Assembly: GCF_002025665.1 (NCBI RefSeq)
Contig: NZ_CP018786.1
Location: forward strand, 744,001-808,000
Direction of reading: 5' to 3'
Length of the DNA: 64,000 bases
DNA from: Chryseobacterium indologenes
GTDB lineage: Bacteria; Bacteroidota; Bacteroidia; Flavobacteriales; Weeksellaceae
In this document: positions 31,734 through 41,060 of the stretch, in pieces
Layout: every line of letters starts with the position of its first letter
How positions within the stretch are numbered: the first letter of the stretch is position 1
The notes under the pieces: generated by a model
Seen by the model: only the letters and a program-made list of their open reading frames with translations
The model's database searches: none
What the model was told of the DNA's origin: nothing
Made by a program: the position numbers and the translations under genes

Positions 31734-32387
31734 ATGAAAAAAGTAGCAGTAATCGGTGCAACAGGATTTGTAGGAGCACACGTAGTATCAGAATTAGCAG
31801 ACAGAGGATACGCAGTAGAAGCATTGGTAAGAGATGCATCAAAAGTAAAAACACAGGAGAATGTGACAGCAAAAAGTGTTGATGTAAACAATGTAAATGA
31901 ACTGGCTGAAGCATTGAAAGGAAGTGATGCTGTAATCAGTACATTCAATGCAGGATGGACGAATCCTAATCTTTACAACGATTTTTTAAACGGTTCCGAG
32001 AACATTGAAAAAGCGGTAGAACAGTCAGGAGTAAAAAGACTGATTGTAGTAGGTGGGGCAGGAAGTCTTTACACGCCTGATCATGTACAAATCGTAGATA
32101 CTCCTGATTTCCCGGAAGCTTACAAACCTGGTGCAACAGCAGCAAGAGATTATTTAAACAAAATTAAAGAAAATAATACGTTGGATTGGACATTCTTCAG
32201 CCCAGCTGTAGAAATGAATCAGGCGAAAGTAGGGGAAAGAACAGGAAAATACAGAACCTCATTAGAAACTCCAGTGTTTGATGAAAACGGAAGAAGCCGT
32301 CTTTCTGTAGAAGATGTAGCCGTAGTTTTAGTAGACGAATTAGAGCAGAATAATCACATCCGTGAACGTTTCACAGCAGCTTACTAA
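31734..32387 (+). CDS. NAD(P)H-binding oxidoreductase (atypical SDR)
   Basis: Rossmann-fold protein of 217 aa of the NAD(P)-binding atypical SDR type (BVR-B/NmrA-like). The dinucleotide motif is 'GATGFVGAHV' at residues 8-17; 'LVRDASKVK' supplies the basic residues that favour NADP. The fourth strand reads 'AVISTFNAGW' and 'VVGGAGSLY' follows. It lacks the classical Tyr-x3-Lys pair. Controlled by the Rrf2 protein through the upstream operator, so probably a redox or electrophile-stress reductase. Confidence 0.87.
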   Translation: MKKVAVIGATGFVGAHVVSELADRGYAVEALVRDASKVKTQENVTAKSVDVNNVNELAEALKGSDAVISTFNAGWTNPNLYNDFLNGSENIEKAVEQSGVKRLIVVGGAGSLYTPDHVQIVDTPDFPEAYKPGATAARDYLNKIKENNTLDWTFFSPAVEMNQAKVGERTGKYRTSLETPVFDENGRSRLSVEDVAVVLVDELEQNNHIRERFTAAY

Positions 32388-32404
32388 TCGATAAAAGAAC
32401 AGAA

Positions 32405-33577
32405 ATGATACAAAAAAAATTATGGTCGTTATTAGCACTGTTGGGATTCATCAGCATATTTGCGGGGAATCTCAAAGTGAAAGTTTATAATCCGGGAACC
32501 AAGGCTATTTTTCCTATTACGTCAACTATTATCTATGGAGATAAAGATGCTATATTGGTGGATGCTCAGTTTCAGAAACAATATGCAGAACAGCTGGTTA
32601 AAGAAATAAAAGCAACAGGAAAAAACCTGAAAACGGTTTTTATTTCTCATAGTGATCCTGACTTCTATTTTGGATTGGATGTGATTAAAAAAGCTTTTCC
32701 TAATGCTAAAATTATTTCAACGGCACAGACTGCTTACCTTATATCAGCATCAAAAGATGATAAAATGGGAGTGTGGAAACCACAATTGAAAGCAGATGCA
32801 CCAATAGAAATTATAATTCCTGAAGCTGTTACGTCAATTCCTGATCTTGAAGGAAACAAAATTGAAATCAGACAAAATCCGGAAGATCCTGCACATAGCT
32901 TTCTTTGGATTCCTTCCATCAAAACTATTGCAGGCGGTATTTCAGTTTCCGTTGGTTCACATCTCTGGATGGCAGATACTCAGAATGTAAAAGCAATTGA
33001 TCAATGGATAGAACAGATTGATGCTATGAAAGCACTGAAACCACAGCAAGTAGTTCCTTCTCATTTTGCAGAACTTTCCACATCACCACAATCTCTTGAT
33101 TTTGTGAAAAGCTATCTGGAAAATTATAAACAGGCAGTTACCGAAAACAAAACTACATCTGCTATTGTAGATTTCATGGTAAAAAAATACCCTAATCTGC
33201 CAGGAAAAGAAGAACTTGAAATGGGAGTAAAAGTTTATCTTAAAGAAATGGATTGGGATCTTAAGTCACCATATCCGGCAATCGGACAGAAAGTGGAAGT
33301 GGACTTTGGAGAGGTAAAATTCCTTCTTGATTTTAAAGATAATAAAACCATGACGTTCACAGGAACAGCCGGAAGTTCAAAAAACAGTACAGATACGGTA
33401 GAATATACTGCTGTAGAAGTGGCAAAGAATGTTTTTATGGTTTACTGGCATGAGCCCCATCTTGGTTTCAATGTAACCCATATTCAGGATTATAATAAAA
33501 ATATCATTTATTCAAATATTGCTGGTCCGGACGGTACATTTACCCATCCAAAAGGAACGCTTAAAGTCTTAAAATAA
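32405..33577 (+). CDS. Exported MBL-fold hydrolase with MoaF-like C-terminal domain
   Basis: Two-domain protein of 390 aa with an N-terminal signal-like hydrophobic segment (residues 5-20). Residues 25-290 are a metallo-beta-lactamase fold; the metal motif is degenerate, reading 'SHSDPDFYFG' where His-x-His-x-Asp-His is usual, while 'VPSHF' and 'PAHSFLW' supply later His residues. Residues 295-390 form a beta-barrel domain resembling the MoaF C-terminal region ('VDFGEVKFLLDFKDNKTMTF', 'WHEPHLGFNVTHIQDY'). It starts 17 bp after the oxidoreductase gene and is co-regulated with it. Confidence 0.75.
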   Translation: MIQKKLWSLLALLGFISIFAGNLKVKVYNPGTKAIFPITSTIIYGDKDAILVDAQFQKQYAEQLVKEIKATGKNLKTVFISHSDPDFYFGLDVIKKAFPNAKIISTAQTAYLISASKDDKMGVWKPQLKADAPIEIIIPEAVTSIPDLEGNKIEIRQNPEDPAHSFLWIPSIKTIAGGISVSVGSHLWMADTQNVKAIDQWIEQIDAMKALKPQQVVPSHFAELSTSPQSLDFVKSYLENYKQAVTENKTTSAIVDFMVKKYPNLPGKEELEMGVKVYLKEMDWDLKSPYPAIGQKVEVDFGEVKFLLDFKDNKTMTFTGTAGSSKNSTDTVEYTAVEVAKNVFMVYWHEPHLGFNVTHIQDYNKNIIYSNIAGPDGTFTHPKGTLKVLK

Positions 33578-33578
33578 A

Positions 33579-33608
33579 AAACAGCTGCATGGGCAGCTGT
33601 TTTTTTAT
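33579..33608 (+). terminator. Intrinsic terminator after the MBL gene
   Basis: AACAGCTGC-ATGG-GCAGCTGTT followed by T residues gives a perfect stem with tetraloop-sized gap. Confidence 0.88.
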
Positions 33609-33890
33609 ATCATAAGAATTAACAATCAAAATATCCTTAAAGCTTCGTTAAATCAGCTTGCTGATTCCAACCTTACCTCCTTAAAAGCAAAGAAGGGAAA
33701 TTAAAAACTTTGTGTTAAAATAATCTCTCGCAGATTTTACAGATTCTGCAGATCTATGATCATGAGCATTATATTCGTGATTCGTGACATTCGTGAAACT
33801 ATTCGTGTTCTTCGTGTTTAAAAAAGGCCTTTAAATGAATACTCTATTTTTTAAAACCAAAAAACTGCCTCATAAGAGACAGTTTTCTTT
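33609..33890. other. Intergenic region with ATTCGTG direct repeats
   Basis: No gene. Around 33772-33817 the sequence ATTCGTG occurs several times in tandem-like array, and a 'CTCGCAGATTTTACAGATT' stretch resembles a common Flavobacterium intergenic repeat. A stem near 33863-33890 (AAAACTG with CAGTTTT) can end the minus-strand peptidase gene. Confidence 0.5.
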
Positions 33891-34922
33891 TTATAGATTC
33901 ATAAACAATTTCGGGTTAATCGGAGTATTGTTTTTGTGTACTTCATAATGAAGATGAGGACCTGTAGAGCGTCCGGAATTTCCGGATTTTGCAATTACCT
34001 GACCTACTTTTACTTTTTCGTTTACTTTAGCAACAAGCTGAGATAAATGGCCATATAAAGTAGCCAGTCCGTTTCCATGCGAAACAATTACACAGTTTCC
34101 ATAGCCTCCTTTTTGTCCGGAAAAAATGATTGTTCCGGCAGCGGCGGCTCTTACATCAGAGCCATAGGCAACAGCAATGTCCAGTCCTTTATGGAACTGC
34201 ATCTGATCAGCTTCAGCAGGTGGATTGTTTTTTTCAGCTACAGCAGTTTTAGTTGCAGGCGTTCCGGAAGCAGCTTTGGTTGTCGTTGCAGGAGCAGAAG
34301 TTGCAGCTACAGGAGCCGCTTTTGGGGTAACCATTACTTTTACTTCTCTCTTATTTCCATAGCTGTCTGTAAGTTCTATAATTTTCTCCACAGGTTCAGC
34401 TTTTACTTCAGGCTTAGCTGCTGCCACTACTGTTGGTTTTGCCTCTGTTGCTGCACTTGATCTTACCGAAGCAAAAACAGTTTTGAAAGGAATAGGATTT
34501 TTTCTTATCCCGAAATTAGAGGAAATATAACCATCAGTAGGCATTCCTAATGGAACCTGCATCAGTTTTTTCTGAAGATCCATTAAATACTGGCTGTATC
34601 GGTTGGCCTGTTTGGAAAGATAAATAGAGTTTGAAATACTGTCCTGGTTGAGCATCATTAGTTTTTCATTGGTGATGTCTTTGGACTTCAGGAAGGAGTT
34701 GAGCTGAGCAACGGTTTGATCTACAAGAGTAAGATCAGTTTTCATTTTTAGATAATCTACACTGTCTTTTTCAGTGTTTATTTTTACAAGGTTTACTTCG
34801 TAGGTTTTGTCATCTCTTTCAGAAAAGAGCTTCGCAATGAATACACCTTGTGCAAAAACTACTAGTAAAAGTCCTCCCAGGAGAATGTTTACGTTCTTCT
34901 TGCTGTTTAGAAATTTTTTCAT
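33891..34922 (-). CDS. M23 family metallopeptidase
   Basis: Envelope protein of 343 aa. One N-terminal membrane helix (about 13-33) anchors it in the inner membrane; a coiled-coil region follows (40-120), then a low-complexity Ala/Thr/Pro/Lys linker (about 155-235). The C-terminal LytM domain has the zinc ligands in 'FHKGLDIA' (His-x3-Asp) and 'GPHLHYEV' (His-x-His). M23 enzymes cut peptidoglycan cross-links; anchored forms of this type act in cell-wall remodelling at division or elongation. All catalytic residues are present. Confidence 0.9.
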   Translation of the reverse strand: MKKFLNSKKNVNILLGGLLLVVFAQGVFIAKLFSERDDKTYEVNLVKINTEKDSVDYLKMKTDLTLVDQTVAQLNSFLKSKDITNEKLMMLNQDSISNSIYLSKQANRYSQYLMDLQKKLMQVPLGMPTDGYISSNFGIRKNPIPFKTVFASVRSSAATEAKPTVVAAAKPEVKAEPVEKIIELTDSYGNKREVKVMVTPKAAPVAATSAPATTTKAASGTPATKTAVAEKNNPPAEADQMQFHKGLDIAVAYGSDVRAAAAGTIIFSGQKGGYGNCVIVSHGNGLATLYGHLSQLVAKVNEKVKVGQVIAKSGNSGRSTGPHLHYEVHKNNTPINPKLFMNL

Positions 34923-35121
34923 ATTTCTTCTCTTAGTAAGTTAAAACGGTTTTGAAGCTGCAAATTTAATTAAAAATAAGCTTTGTGAGTTATTTTTAAT
35001 TAAAATTCAGTTTTTTCTGTATTTAACGGCTAATTAGCTATTTAATTGTGTTGTAGTGTTAATTTTTTCAGAAAATGGCTTTTATCATAGTTTCAAAGCC
35101 CGCGTTACGTCTTTGTTTTAA

Positions 35122-35129
35122 TATCTTTG
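35122..35129 (+). promoter_or_regulatory. -7 element of gpsA
   Basis: TATCTTTG lies 18 nt before ATG 35147. It supports the later start and shows that the longer open frame from 35075 would begin upstream of transcription. Confidence 0.6.
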
Positions 35130-35146
35130 CAGTTCACATTCCAATT

Positions 35147-36187
35147 ATGGCTAAAAAGAAAATTATTTCAGAATCTTCGAATCCAAAAAAGAATAAAAAG
35201 GATATTTCTGTAGGAGTTGTAGGAAGCGGAAGTTTTGCAACCGCTATCGTAAAAATGCTTGTTGAAAACTGCAAAGTAGTACACTGGTGTGTAAGAAGTG
35301 AATTTGTAAAAGGAGCTATTGAGCTTCGTGGACACAACCCAACTTATCTTACGGCTGCCCATTTTAATCTTAAAAGTTTAAAACTGACAACAGATATCAA
35401 CGAACTGGTTACTGCCTGTGATGTTATTGTTCTGGCAACACCGTCTATCTATCTGTCTGATACGTTGGATAAAATGACCTGTGAATATTCAGATAAGATC
35501 TTTATTTCAGCAATTAAAGGAATTATTCCTAAAGTAAATGATGTGGTAGCGCATTATCTGCGTGATGAATTTAAAATTGGTTTCAGAAACCAGGCCGTTA
35601 TTGCAGGGCCATGTCATGCCGAAGAGGTGGCTATGGAAAGACTTTCTTATCTTACTATTGCGACCGTAGAAGATGAGACTGCTGAAAAACTTGAAGGAAT
35701 CTTCAGTTCAGATTTTATTAAAGTTCATACAAGCAAAGATATTTTAGGAAATGAATACAGTGCAATCCTTAAAAACATTTTTGCCATAGGAGCGGGAATC
35801 GCAAGTGGATTAGGGTATGGAGACAACTTTACGGCAGTATTTGTTTCCAATGCGATCCGTGAAATGGAAACATTCCTGGAAGCGATTTATGAAGCACCAA
35901 GAGATGTAAATGAAAGTGCCTACCTGGGTGACCTTTTGGTAACGGCATATTCACTTTTCTCAAGAAACAGAAACCTTGGAAACCTGATTGGGAAAGGATA
36001 TACCGTGAAATCTGCCATTCAGTCTATGAACATGGTAGCAGAAGGATATTACGCTGCAGATTCCATTTATAAAACGGCAAAACAGAAAAATCTTAAACTT
36101 CCGATTATTGATACCGTATATGCTATTTTGTATGAAGGGAAAAATGCTGAAAAGCAGTTTAAAAAATTGACCGCAAAATTGAATTAA
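35147..36187 (+). CDS. gpsA: NAD(P)H-dependent glycerol-3-phosphate dehydrogenase
   Basis: Cytoplasmic enzyme of about 346 aa that reduces dihydroxyacetone phosphate to sn-glycerol-3-phosphate for phospholipid synthesis. It has the N-terminal dinucleotide motif 'GVVGSGSFATAI', the conserved 'IAGPCHAEEVAMERLSYLT' stretch and the catalytic Lys in 'SAILKNIFAIGAGIASGLGYGDN'. A 20-residue Lys/Ser-rich extension precedes the Rossmann fold. Start at 35147 is chosen because of the promoter position. Confidence 0.93.
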   Translation: MAKKKIISESSNPKKNKKDISVGVVGSGSFATAIVKMLVENCKVVHWCVRSEFVKGAIELRGHNPTYLTAAHFNLKSLKLTTDINELVTACDVIVLATPSIYLSDTLDKMTCEYSDKIFISAIKGIIPKVNDVVAHYLRDEFKIGFRNQAVIAGPCHAEEVAMERLSYLTIATVEDETAEKLEGIFSSDFIKVHTSKDILGNEYSAILKNIFAIGAGIASGLGYGDNFTAVFVSNAIREMETFLEAIYEAPRDVNESAYLGDLLVTAYSLFSRNRNLGNLIGKGYTVKSAIQSMNMVAEGYYAADSIYKTAKQKNLKLPIIDTVYAILYEGKNAEKQFKKLTAKLN

Positions 36188-36189
36188 AA

Positions 36190-36217
36190 AACAGGACTTT
36201 AAAAATTAAAGTCCTGT
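36190..36217 (+). terminator. Terminator after gpsA
   Basis: ACAGGACTTTAA and TTAAAGTCCTGT form a perfect stem around a short AAA loop, with A/T-rich flanks. It can serve both strands. Confidence 0.75.
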
Positions 36218-36232
36218 TAAACATAAATAATG

Positions 36233-36263
36233 AAACTTAAGCATTTTTCATGCTTAAGTTTTT
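36233..36263. terminator. Bidirectional terminator before the surface-protein cluster
   Basis: AAACTTAAGCAT and ATGCTTAAGTTT pair around TTTTTC and are followed by T residues. It lies at the convergent end of gpsA and the minus-strand exported proteins. Confidence 0.8.
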
Positions 36264-37034
36264 TTATAGACTCATCTTGGTAATGACAAGTGATAATGAT
36301 GATCTGACATTAAGATTACTGGCGGTGAAACCATTTCCTGTATCAAATTCGAACTTCTGACGGATCGTTGTTGGAGCTGCCAATGTTAAAAAATAACTTC
36401 CCTGAAAGAATGTAAAAGAGCTTGATAGCTGGCACATTCTGTTGGTTTCCGTAATCGTTGCTGTAGTAGCGGAGTTAATCAGGTAAGAACGGGTACAGGT
36501 GAAATTCTGGGAAAGATACTGAGTGTTGGCTGTTCCGTTGTTATTATTCGCATTGCTGGAATCCACAGAATACCGTACAATATAAGTTCCGGCAGGCAGG
36601 GTAATCGTGGAATTATCTGCCCCTAGTGAAGCTCCTGTAATTTTATTCGAAGTAACGGCAAAGTTTCCTAACGTATTATTCGTACTTCCAGTAGGGATAA
36701 GTACTCCCGAACTGATGAGGAGAGACATAATCTGAGGTTCAGAACCGGAAACGACAATACGCTGCCATTGATTTCTTACCCAAACATAATATCCTTTCGG
36801 AAAAGTAGATGCTCCTCCGTTATTGTAAATAATAAGTCCGTCCGTAGGATTAGCAATGGGAGTTGAGGTACTATTCAGAACAAGCAGGTCATATTGAGGA
36901 AAAAGAACTCCTTTATTGGAAGAACTAATGTCCAGAACACTGCTCGAATTGGGTGTGTTTGTATTAATACCAACTTGTGCATTTGAGAAAATGCTTAACA
37001 GTATCATACAGATTATGTAAATAGATGTTTTCAT
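36264..37034 (-). CDS. Exported surface protein, tandem copy 3
   Basis: Secreted protein of 256 aa with a cleavable signal peptide ending 'FSNAQ' (residue 20) followed by the flavobacterial opening 'VGINTNTPNSSSVLDI'. The remainder is Ser/Thr/Asn-rich beta-structure with 'KGVLFPQYDLL' and 'PKGYYVWVRNQWQRI', seen in all three neighbours. No type IX sorting domain is visible. Such proteins resemble adhesin or fibre-like surface components; direct function is unknown. It is 11 bp after the preceding gene in the same operon. Confidence 0.78.
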   Translation of the reverse strand: MKTSIYIICMILLSIFSNAQVGINTNTPNSSSVLDISSSNKGVLFPQYDLLVLNSTSTPIANPTDGLIIYNNGGASTFPKGYYVWVRNQWQRIVVSGSEPQIMSLLISSGVLIPTGSTNNTLGNFAVTSNKITGASLGADNSTITLPAGTYIVRYSVDSSNANNNNGTANTQYLSQNFTCTRSYLINSATTATITETNRMCQLSSSFTFFQGSYFLTLAAPTTIRQKFEFDTGNGFTASNLNVRSSLSLVITKMSL

Positions 37035-37045
37035 TGTGCAATTGA

Positions 37046-37867
37046 TTATTGATTAAGCGCTGATCTTTGAATATCAACTTTAGCATTTGTGATGATGATT
37101 TCTCCGTTATTAGGAGTTGTTCCTCCGGATCCATTTTGGTAAGTTCCTCCGGCATCATGAGCAATGGCAGGAACTAAAAGAATAGGAGCTGCTGAAGTAG
37201 TCACAAAAGAGAAACTCATATTCAGGGTATGGGTCTTATTACTGGCAATCGATTGGGCGTTGATACTAATTGTTTTACCATATTGATTTCCGCTGGACGG
37301 ATCAACAAGTTTTACAAGATACTGATGCAAATGAACAGAAGTTCCTCCGATTCCGGCAGTAGTGCTTTCAAGAGCTGTTCTGATATTCAGACATACATTC
37401 ACCAGATAACCACTGTTTCCGGGAAGTGTGATAATTCCTGTAGAAGTATTGTATAAAGCTCCGATATCATTAGATACAACAGTAAATGCAGCATCGTTGA
37501 AATTTTTGTATGTACCGTTGGCAAGACCTCCAAGTATTGAATAATCAGAGGTGCGTTGGAGCATCATATAACTTACAAGGTTATACGTATCAGAAAGCTG
37601 AGTCCACATATTGTTTTTCCAGATATAAAGACCGGGACTAATGGAGTTCCCTTTATTATAAACAACCAGCCCTTCTGCCGGATTATTTACCGGAGAGGTA
37701 TTACTCAAAACATCTACAATATCTACTCTTGGAAGAAGTACTCCTTTATTGGTAGTCTGCGAAACATCCAGAACAGCTGAGCTGTTGACTGAAGTTTTTC
37801 CAATAGCAACCTGTGCATATATGGTCTGGGCTATAATCAATAATAGCAGAATATAACTTTTTTTCAT
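37046..37867 (-). CDS. Exported surface protein, tandem copy 2
   Basis: Secreted protein of 273 aa, signal peptide ending near residue 18 ('IIAQTIYAQ'), then 'VAIGKTSVNSSAVLDVSQTTNKGVLLPRV'-type opening (given in part) and 'GLYIWKNNMWTQLSD'. The C-terminal half is a beta-sandwich-like domain with 'GYLVNVCLNIRTAL'. It is a paralogue of its two neighbours with the same domain order, so the cluster arose by duplication and divergence. Confidence 0.78.
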   Translation of the reverse strand: MKKSYILLLLIIAQTIYAQVAIGKTSVNSSAVLDVSQTTNKGVLLPRVDIVDVLSNTSPVNNPAEGLVVYNKGNSISPGLYIWKNNMWTQLSDTYNLVSYMMLQRTSDYSILGGLANGTYKNFNDAAFTVVSNDIGALYNTSTGIITLPGNSGYLVNVCLNIRTALESTTAGIGGTSVHLHQYLVKLVDPSSGNQYGKTISINAQSIASNKTHTLNMSFSFVTTSAAPILLVPAIAHDAGGTYQNGSGGTTPNNGEIIITNAKVDIQRSALNQ

Positions 37868-37881
37868 ATGTTGATTGTTTT

Positions 37882-38985
37882 TTATAACTGAGATATTTTA
37901 ATATAAGAACCGGTAGGAATTACATTCACGAGATCGTAGAATGTACTGTTTTGCATTCTTCCAAGATTTAATCTTAAGCCTCCTATAATGTTGGCATTCG
38001 CATTAGCAGGAACGGTGTAATAATAGGACCAGGTTGCAAGATGGTTGGTGCTGACTTTAGAAACAATAGGAACTTCTTTCCTTGTAGCGCTTCCTCCGGT
38101 AAATGTATTCGTAGTATTATTATAGGTGTCGTTGATGAAATCTATAAAATATCCCATCAGATAATAAGTACTCCCGGAAAGTGGAGCTGTTCCTCCCTGT
38201 CCGGATGGACTTTCCTGAGGTGAATTTAAATTCAGGTTAACTTCTACCAGATATTTTCCCTGTGGAAGAATCAGCGAATATCCTCCGGAAGTGTTCGGAA
38301 GAACTTTAAATCCACTGATGTTTGATACCCCTGAAACTGCCGGATTATTAACCATAAGCTGAGTGCTGGCACCCGCTATCGCATTGTCAAGAGCTGATAA
38401 TGATCCGGTAAAATCAAGATAGGCAACTTTGGGAGTGTTTTGTGCATCAATTGTGCTTTGCCATGAATTGGTAGTACTATTAAAAAAATGAAGAGCTTTG
38501 TTGTTACTGTTAGTTCCTCCATTGAATCCAATAAGTCCATTGGCAGGAGAGGCAACAGGACTTGTTGTACTGGTCAGGTTAGCAATATTCAGGTTGGGGA
38601 ATAATACTCCTTTATTACCTCCGGAAACGGTTACCGTGGGAGCTGTGGTATAGCCACTACCTCCGTTGTTAATCGTTATACCTGTAAGCTGACCATTGGA
38701 AATAACTGCTGTAGCACGGGCTTTTGAACCTCCGTTCACCACAGATCCTCCTGCATAAAAATTAATTGTTGGTGCGGAAGTATAACCACTACCTCCGTTG
38801 TTGATGGTAATTCCGGTAACAGCACCTCCCGAAATGGTAGCTGTAGCTGTGGCTGGGGTTCCACTGAAGTTCTCAATGTGCAGAATTGCACTGGGGTCCG
38901 GTGTGGACGTGTTGATTCCTACACTTCCGCTCTGGGCAAATCCCATTGTCGCGAACAATGTACTCACGAAGTTAATAATTCTCAT
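37882..38985 (-). CDS. Exported surface protein with internal repeats, tandem copy 1
   Basis: Secreted protein of 367 aa and the longest of the three. After a signal peptide ('FATMGFAQ') and 'SVGINTSTPDPSAILHI', two copies of a Gly-rich beta repeat built around 'GITINNGGSGYT' are inserted (about residues 50-125), a motif seen in adhesins and large surface proteins. The common part 'KGVLFPNLNIANLTSTTSPVA' and a C-terminal beta-domain follow. First gene of the operon with a good promoter 60-90 bp upstream. Confidence 0.78.
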   Translation of the reverse strand: MRIINFVSTLFATMGFAQSGSVGINTSTPDPSAILHIENFSGTPATATATISGGAVTGITINNGGSGYTSAPTINFYAGGSVVNGGSKARATAVISNGQLTGITINNGGSGYTTAPTVTVSGGNKGVLFPNLNIANLTSTTSPVASPANGLIGFNGGTNSNNKALHFFNSTTNSWQSTIDAQNTPKVAYLDFTGSLSALDNAIAGASTQLMVNNPAVSGVSNISGFKVLPNTSGGYSLILPQGKYLVEVNLNLNSPQESPSGQGGTAPLSGSTYYLMGYFIDFINDTYNNTTNTFTGGSATRKEVPIVSKVSTNHLATWSYYYTVPANANANIIGGLRLNLGRMQNSTFYDLVNVIPTGSYIKISQL

Positions 38986-39047
38986 CTTTAGTATGTTTAT
39001 GAAATAATTTTAATTAAATACTTGTTGGAATAGGTATTAAATCAATT

Positions 39048-39077
39048 GAAAGGTACGTAAAAAAAACAGTTATCCAA
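39048..39077 (-). promoter_or_regulatory. Promoter of the surface-protein operon
   Basis: On the minus strand TTG (39077-39075) is followed after 19 nt by TACCTTTC (39055-39048), one base from TAnnTTTG. The leader would be about 55 nt. Confidence 0.6.
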
Positions 39078-39487
39078 TGTGGTATGTATAGAATTACATC
39101 TATAAAATTATTCATTTATCAATAAAAAGTGATATTTTATGTTTTTAATATAATTGTTTATCGCTTATTGTTGATAAAATATAATGACGTAAATAGTTAT
39201 GGTTACAGTATTTAATATGATGAACTTAAATAAACTTAAATTTTTATAAAATTTTATCCTTGAAAAATTTGTCAATTAGTTACCATTCAGTGAAATAAAA
39301 AAAATGAAAAATTAATATTTTTATAAAGAAATATTTTACATTATCAATCATTTCAATGGTGCTTTATTGAAATTTTCCATGGTTTTTTGTTGTGTACTCA
39401 ATAAGTGCTTTGAGCTAAAAAATAACGTGTTAAAATCGTTCCGGTTTTTAAAACTTTTCCCGAAATTTGAAGTAAAATTTTAAAATT
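39078..39487. other. AT-rich divergent intergenic region
   Basis: About 400 bp between the surface-protein operon and mqo, with no supported gene and no clear repeat. The mqo promoter is not obvious. Confidence 0.55.
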
Positions 39488-40993
39488 ATGTCACAATCGC
39501 TTACAAGCAGAACACCGAAACCTAAATACGACGTTGTACTGATAGGCGGCGGAATCATGAGCGCCACTTTAGCAACGCTGCTTCATGAATTTGATCCAAA
39601 TCTTGAAATCGCTATCTTCGAAAGACTCGGAAGATTTGCCAAAGAAAGTACAGCTGCATGGAACAACGCCGGAACAGGACATTCCGCTTTTTGTGAGCTA
39701 AATTATACCCCTGAAAAACCAGACGGATCTATTGATATTTCCAAGGCAGAAAGCATTGCAGAGCAGTTTGAAATTTCCAAACAATTCTGGTCTTATCTGA
39801 TTACCAAAGGATATATTCATGAGCCGAAAGAATTTATCAATTCCTGTGCACATATGAGTCTGGTATTCGGAGAAAAGGATGCTGAATATCTTAGAAAACG
39901 TCATGATAAAATGGCAGAATCTGTCCTTTTTTCAGGAATGGAGTTTTCTACTGATCATGAAAAACTGAAAGAATGGATTCCTTTGGTGATGAGCAAAAGA
40001 AACCAGTCTGAAGTAATGGCTGCAACGAAGATGGATATGGGAACGGATGTGAACTTCGGAACACTGACAAGAAAAATGGGAAGACATCTTCTGGAAGATT
40101 CCAATGTTGAGGTTTTCTTATACCATGAAGTGAAAGACATCAGCCCGAGAGAAAGCGGTAAATGGGAAATGAAAGTGAAAGACAGAATCCATAGCCACAA
40201 ACAGGAAGTAGTAGCAGATTTTGTATTCATCGGGGCAGGAGGCTATGCGCTTCCGCTACTGGACAGTTCAGATATTAAAGAAAGTGAAGGATACGGAGGT
40301 TTTCCGGTTTCTGGTCAGTGGTTGGTCAGCCATAATCAGGAGTTGGTAGAAAAGCACCATGCTAAAGTATATACTCAGGCTACGGTAGATGCTCCGCCAA
40401 TGTCTGTTCCGCACCTTGATCTTAGAATCATTGATGGGAAAAAAGCACTTCTTTTCGGACCTTTTGCAGGATTTTCAACCAAATTTTTAAGAGAAGGAAG
40501 CTATCTTGATCTTCCTGAAAGTGTTAATACGAAAAACTTAAAATCACTTTTCGGAGCATGGTGGCACAATATTCCACTAACGAAATATCTTATTCAACAG
40601 GTTGCCATGACGAAATCTCAGAGAATGCAGCATTTGAGAGAGTTTATCAAGGATGCTAAAGAAGAAGACTGGGAACTGAAAGTAGCAGGACAGAGAGTTC
40701 AGATCATCAAAAAAGATGAAAAAGAAGGAGGTAAGCTGGAATTCGGAACTGAAGTAGTGGTGAACAAGTCTGGAACTATTGCTTCTTTATTGGGAGCTTC
40801 ACCGGGTGCTTCCACTGCAGTCTATGCCATGCTGAACGTGCTGGAAAAATGTTTCCCTGAAAAACTACATGGAGAATGGAAAGGGAAGCTGCTCGAAATG
40901 GTTCCTTCTTACGGACAAAAACTTGCTGAAAACCCTGAGCTGACCCATGAAGTAAGAAATTACACCAAAGAAAAATTAGAACTAGAATATTAA
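39488..40993 (+). CDS. mqo: Malate:quinone oxidoreductase
   Basis: FAD-dependent, membrane-associated TCA-cycle enzyme of 501 aa that oxidises malate to oxaloacetate and passes electrons to quinone. The FAD motif 'DVVLIGGGIMSATLATLL' is at residues 15-32; 'ERLGRFAKESTAAWNNAGTG' and 'HSAFCELNYTP' are family hallmarks, as is 'LLGASPGASTAVYAML' near the C-terminus. Full length. Monocistronic. Confidence 0.95.
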   Translation: MSQSLTSRTPKPKYDVVLIGGGIMSATLATLLHEFDPNLEIAIFERLGRFAKESTAAWNNAGTGHSAFCELNYTPEKPDGSIDISKAESIAEQFEISKQFWSYLITKGYIHEPKEFINSCAHMSLVFGEKDAEYLRKRHDKMAESVLFSGMEFSTDHEKLKEWIPLVMSKRNQSEVMAATKMDMGTDVNFGTLTRKMGRHLLEDSNVEVFLYHEVKDISPRESGKWEMKVKDRIHSHKQEVVADFVFIGAGGYALPLLDSSDIKESEGYGGFPVSGQWLVSHNQELVEKHHAKVYTQATVDAPPMSVPHLDLRIIDGKKALLFGPFAGFSTKFLREGSYLDLPESVNTKNLKSLFGAWWHNIPLTKYLIQQVAMTKSQRMQHLREFIKDAKEEDWELKVAGQRVQIIKKDEKEGGKLEFGTEVVVNKSGTIASLLGASPGASTAVYAMLNVLEKCFPEKLHGEWKGKLLEMVPSYGQKLAENPELTHEVRNYTKEKLELEY

Positions 40994-41001
40994 CATCAAT
41001 A

Positions 41002-41040
41002 ATGAGCAATGAGTAATAGCCTTTATTACTCATCGCTCAT
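41002..41040 (+). terminator. Long hairpin after mqo
   Basis: ATGAGCAATGAGTAAT (41002-41017) pairs with ATTACTCATCGCTCAT (41025-41040) over 16 bp with one G-U and a 7-nt loop. No T-run follows, so it is either a processing hairpin or an intergenic repeat rather than a standard terminator. Confidence 0.55.
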
Positions 41041-41060
41041 TACTTATTACTCATAAAAAG

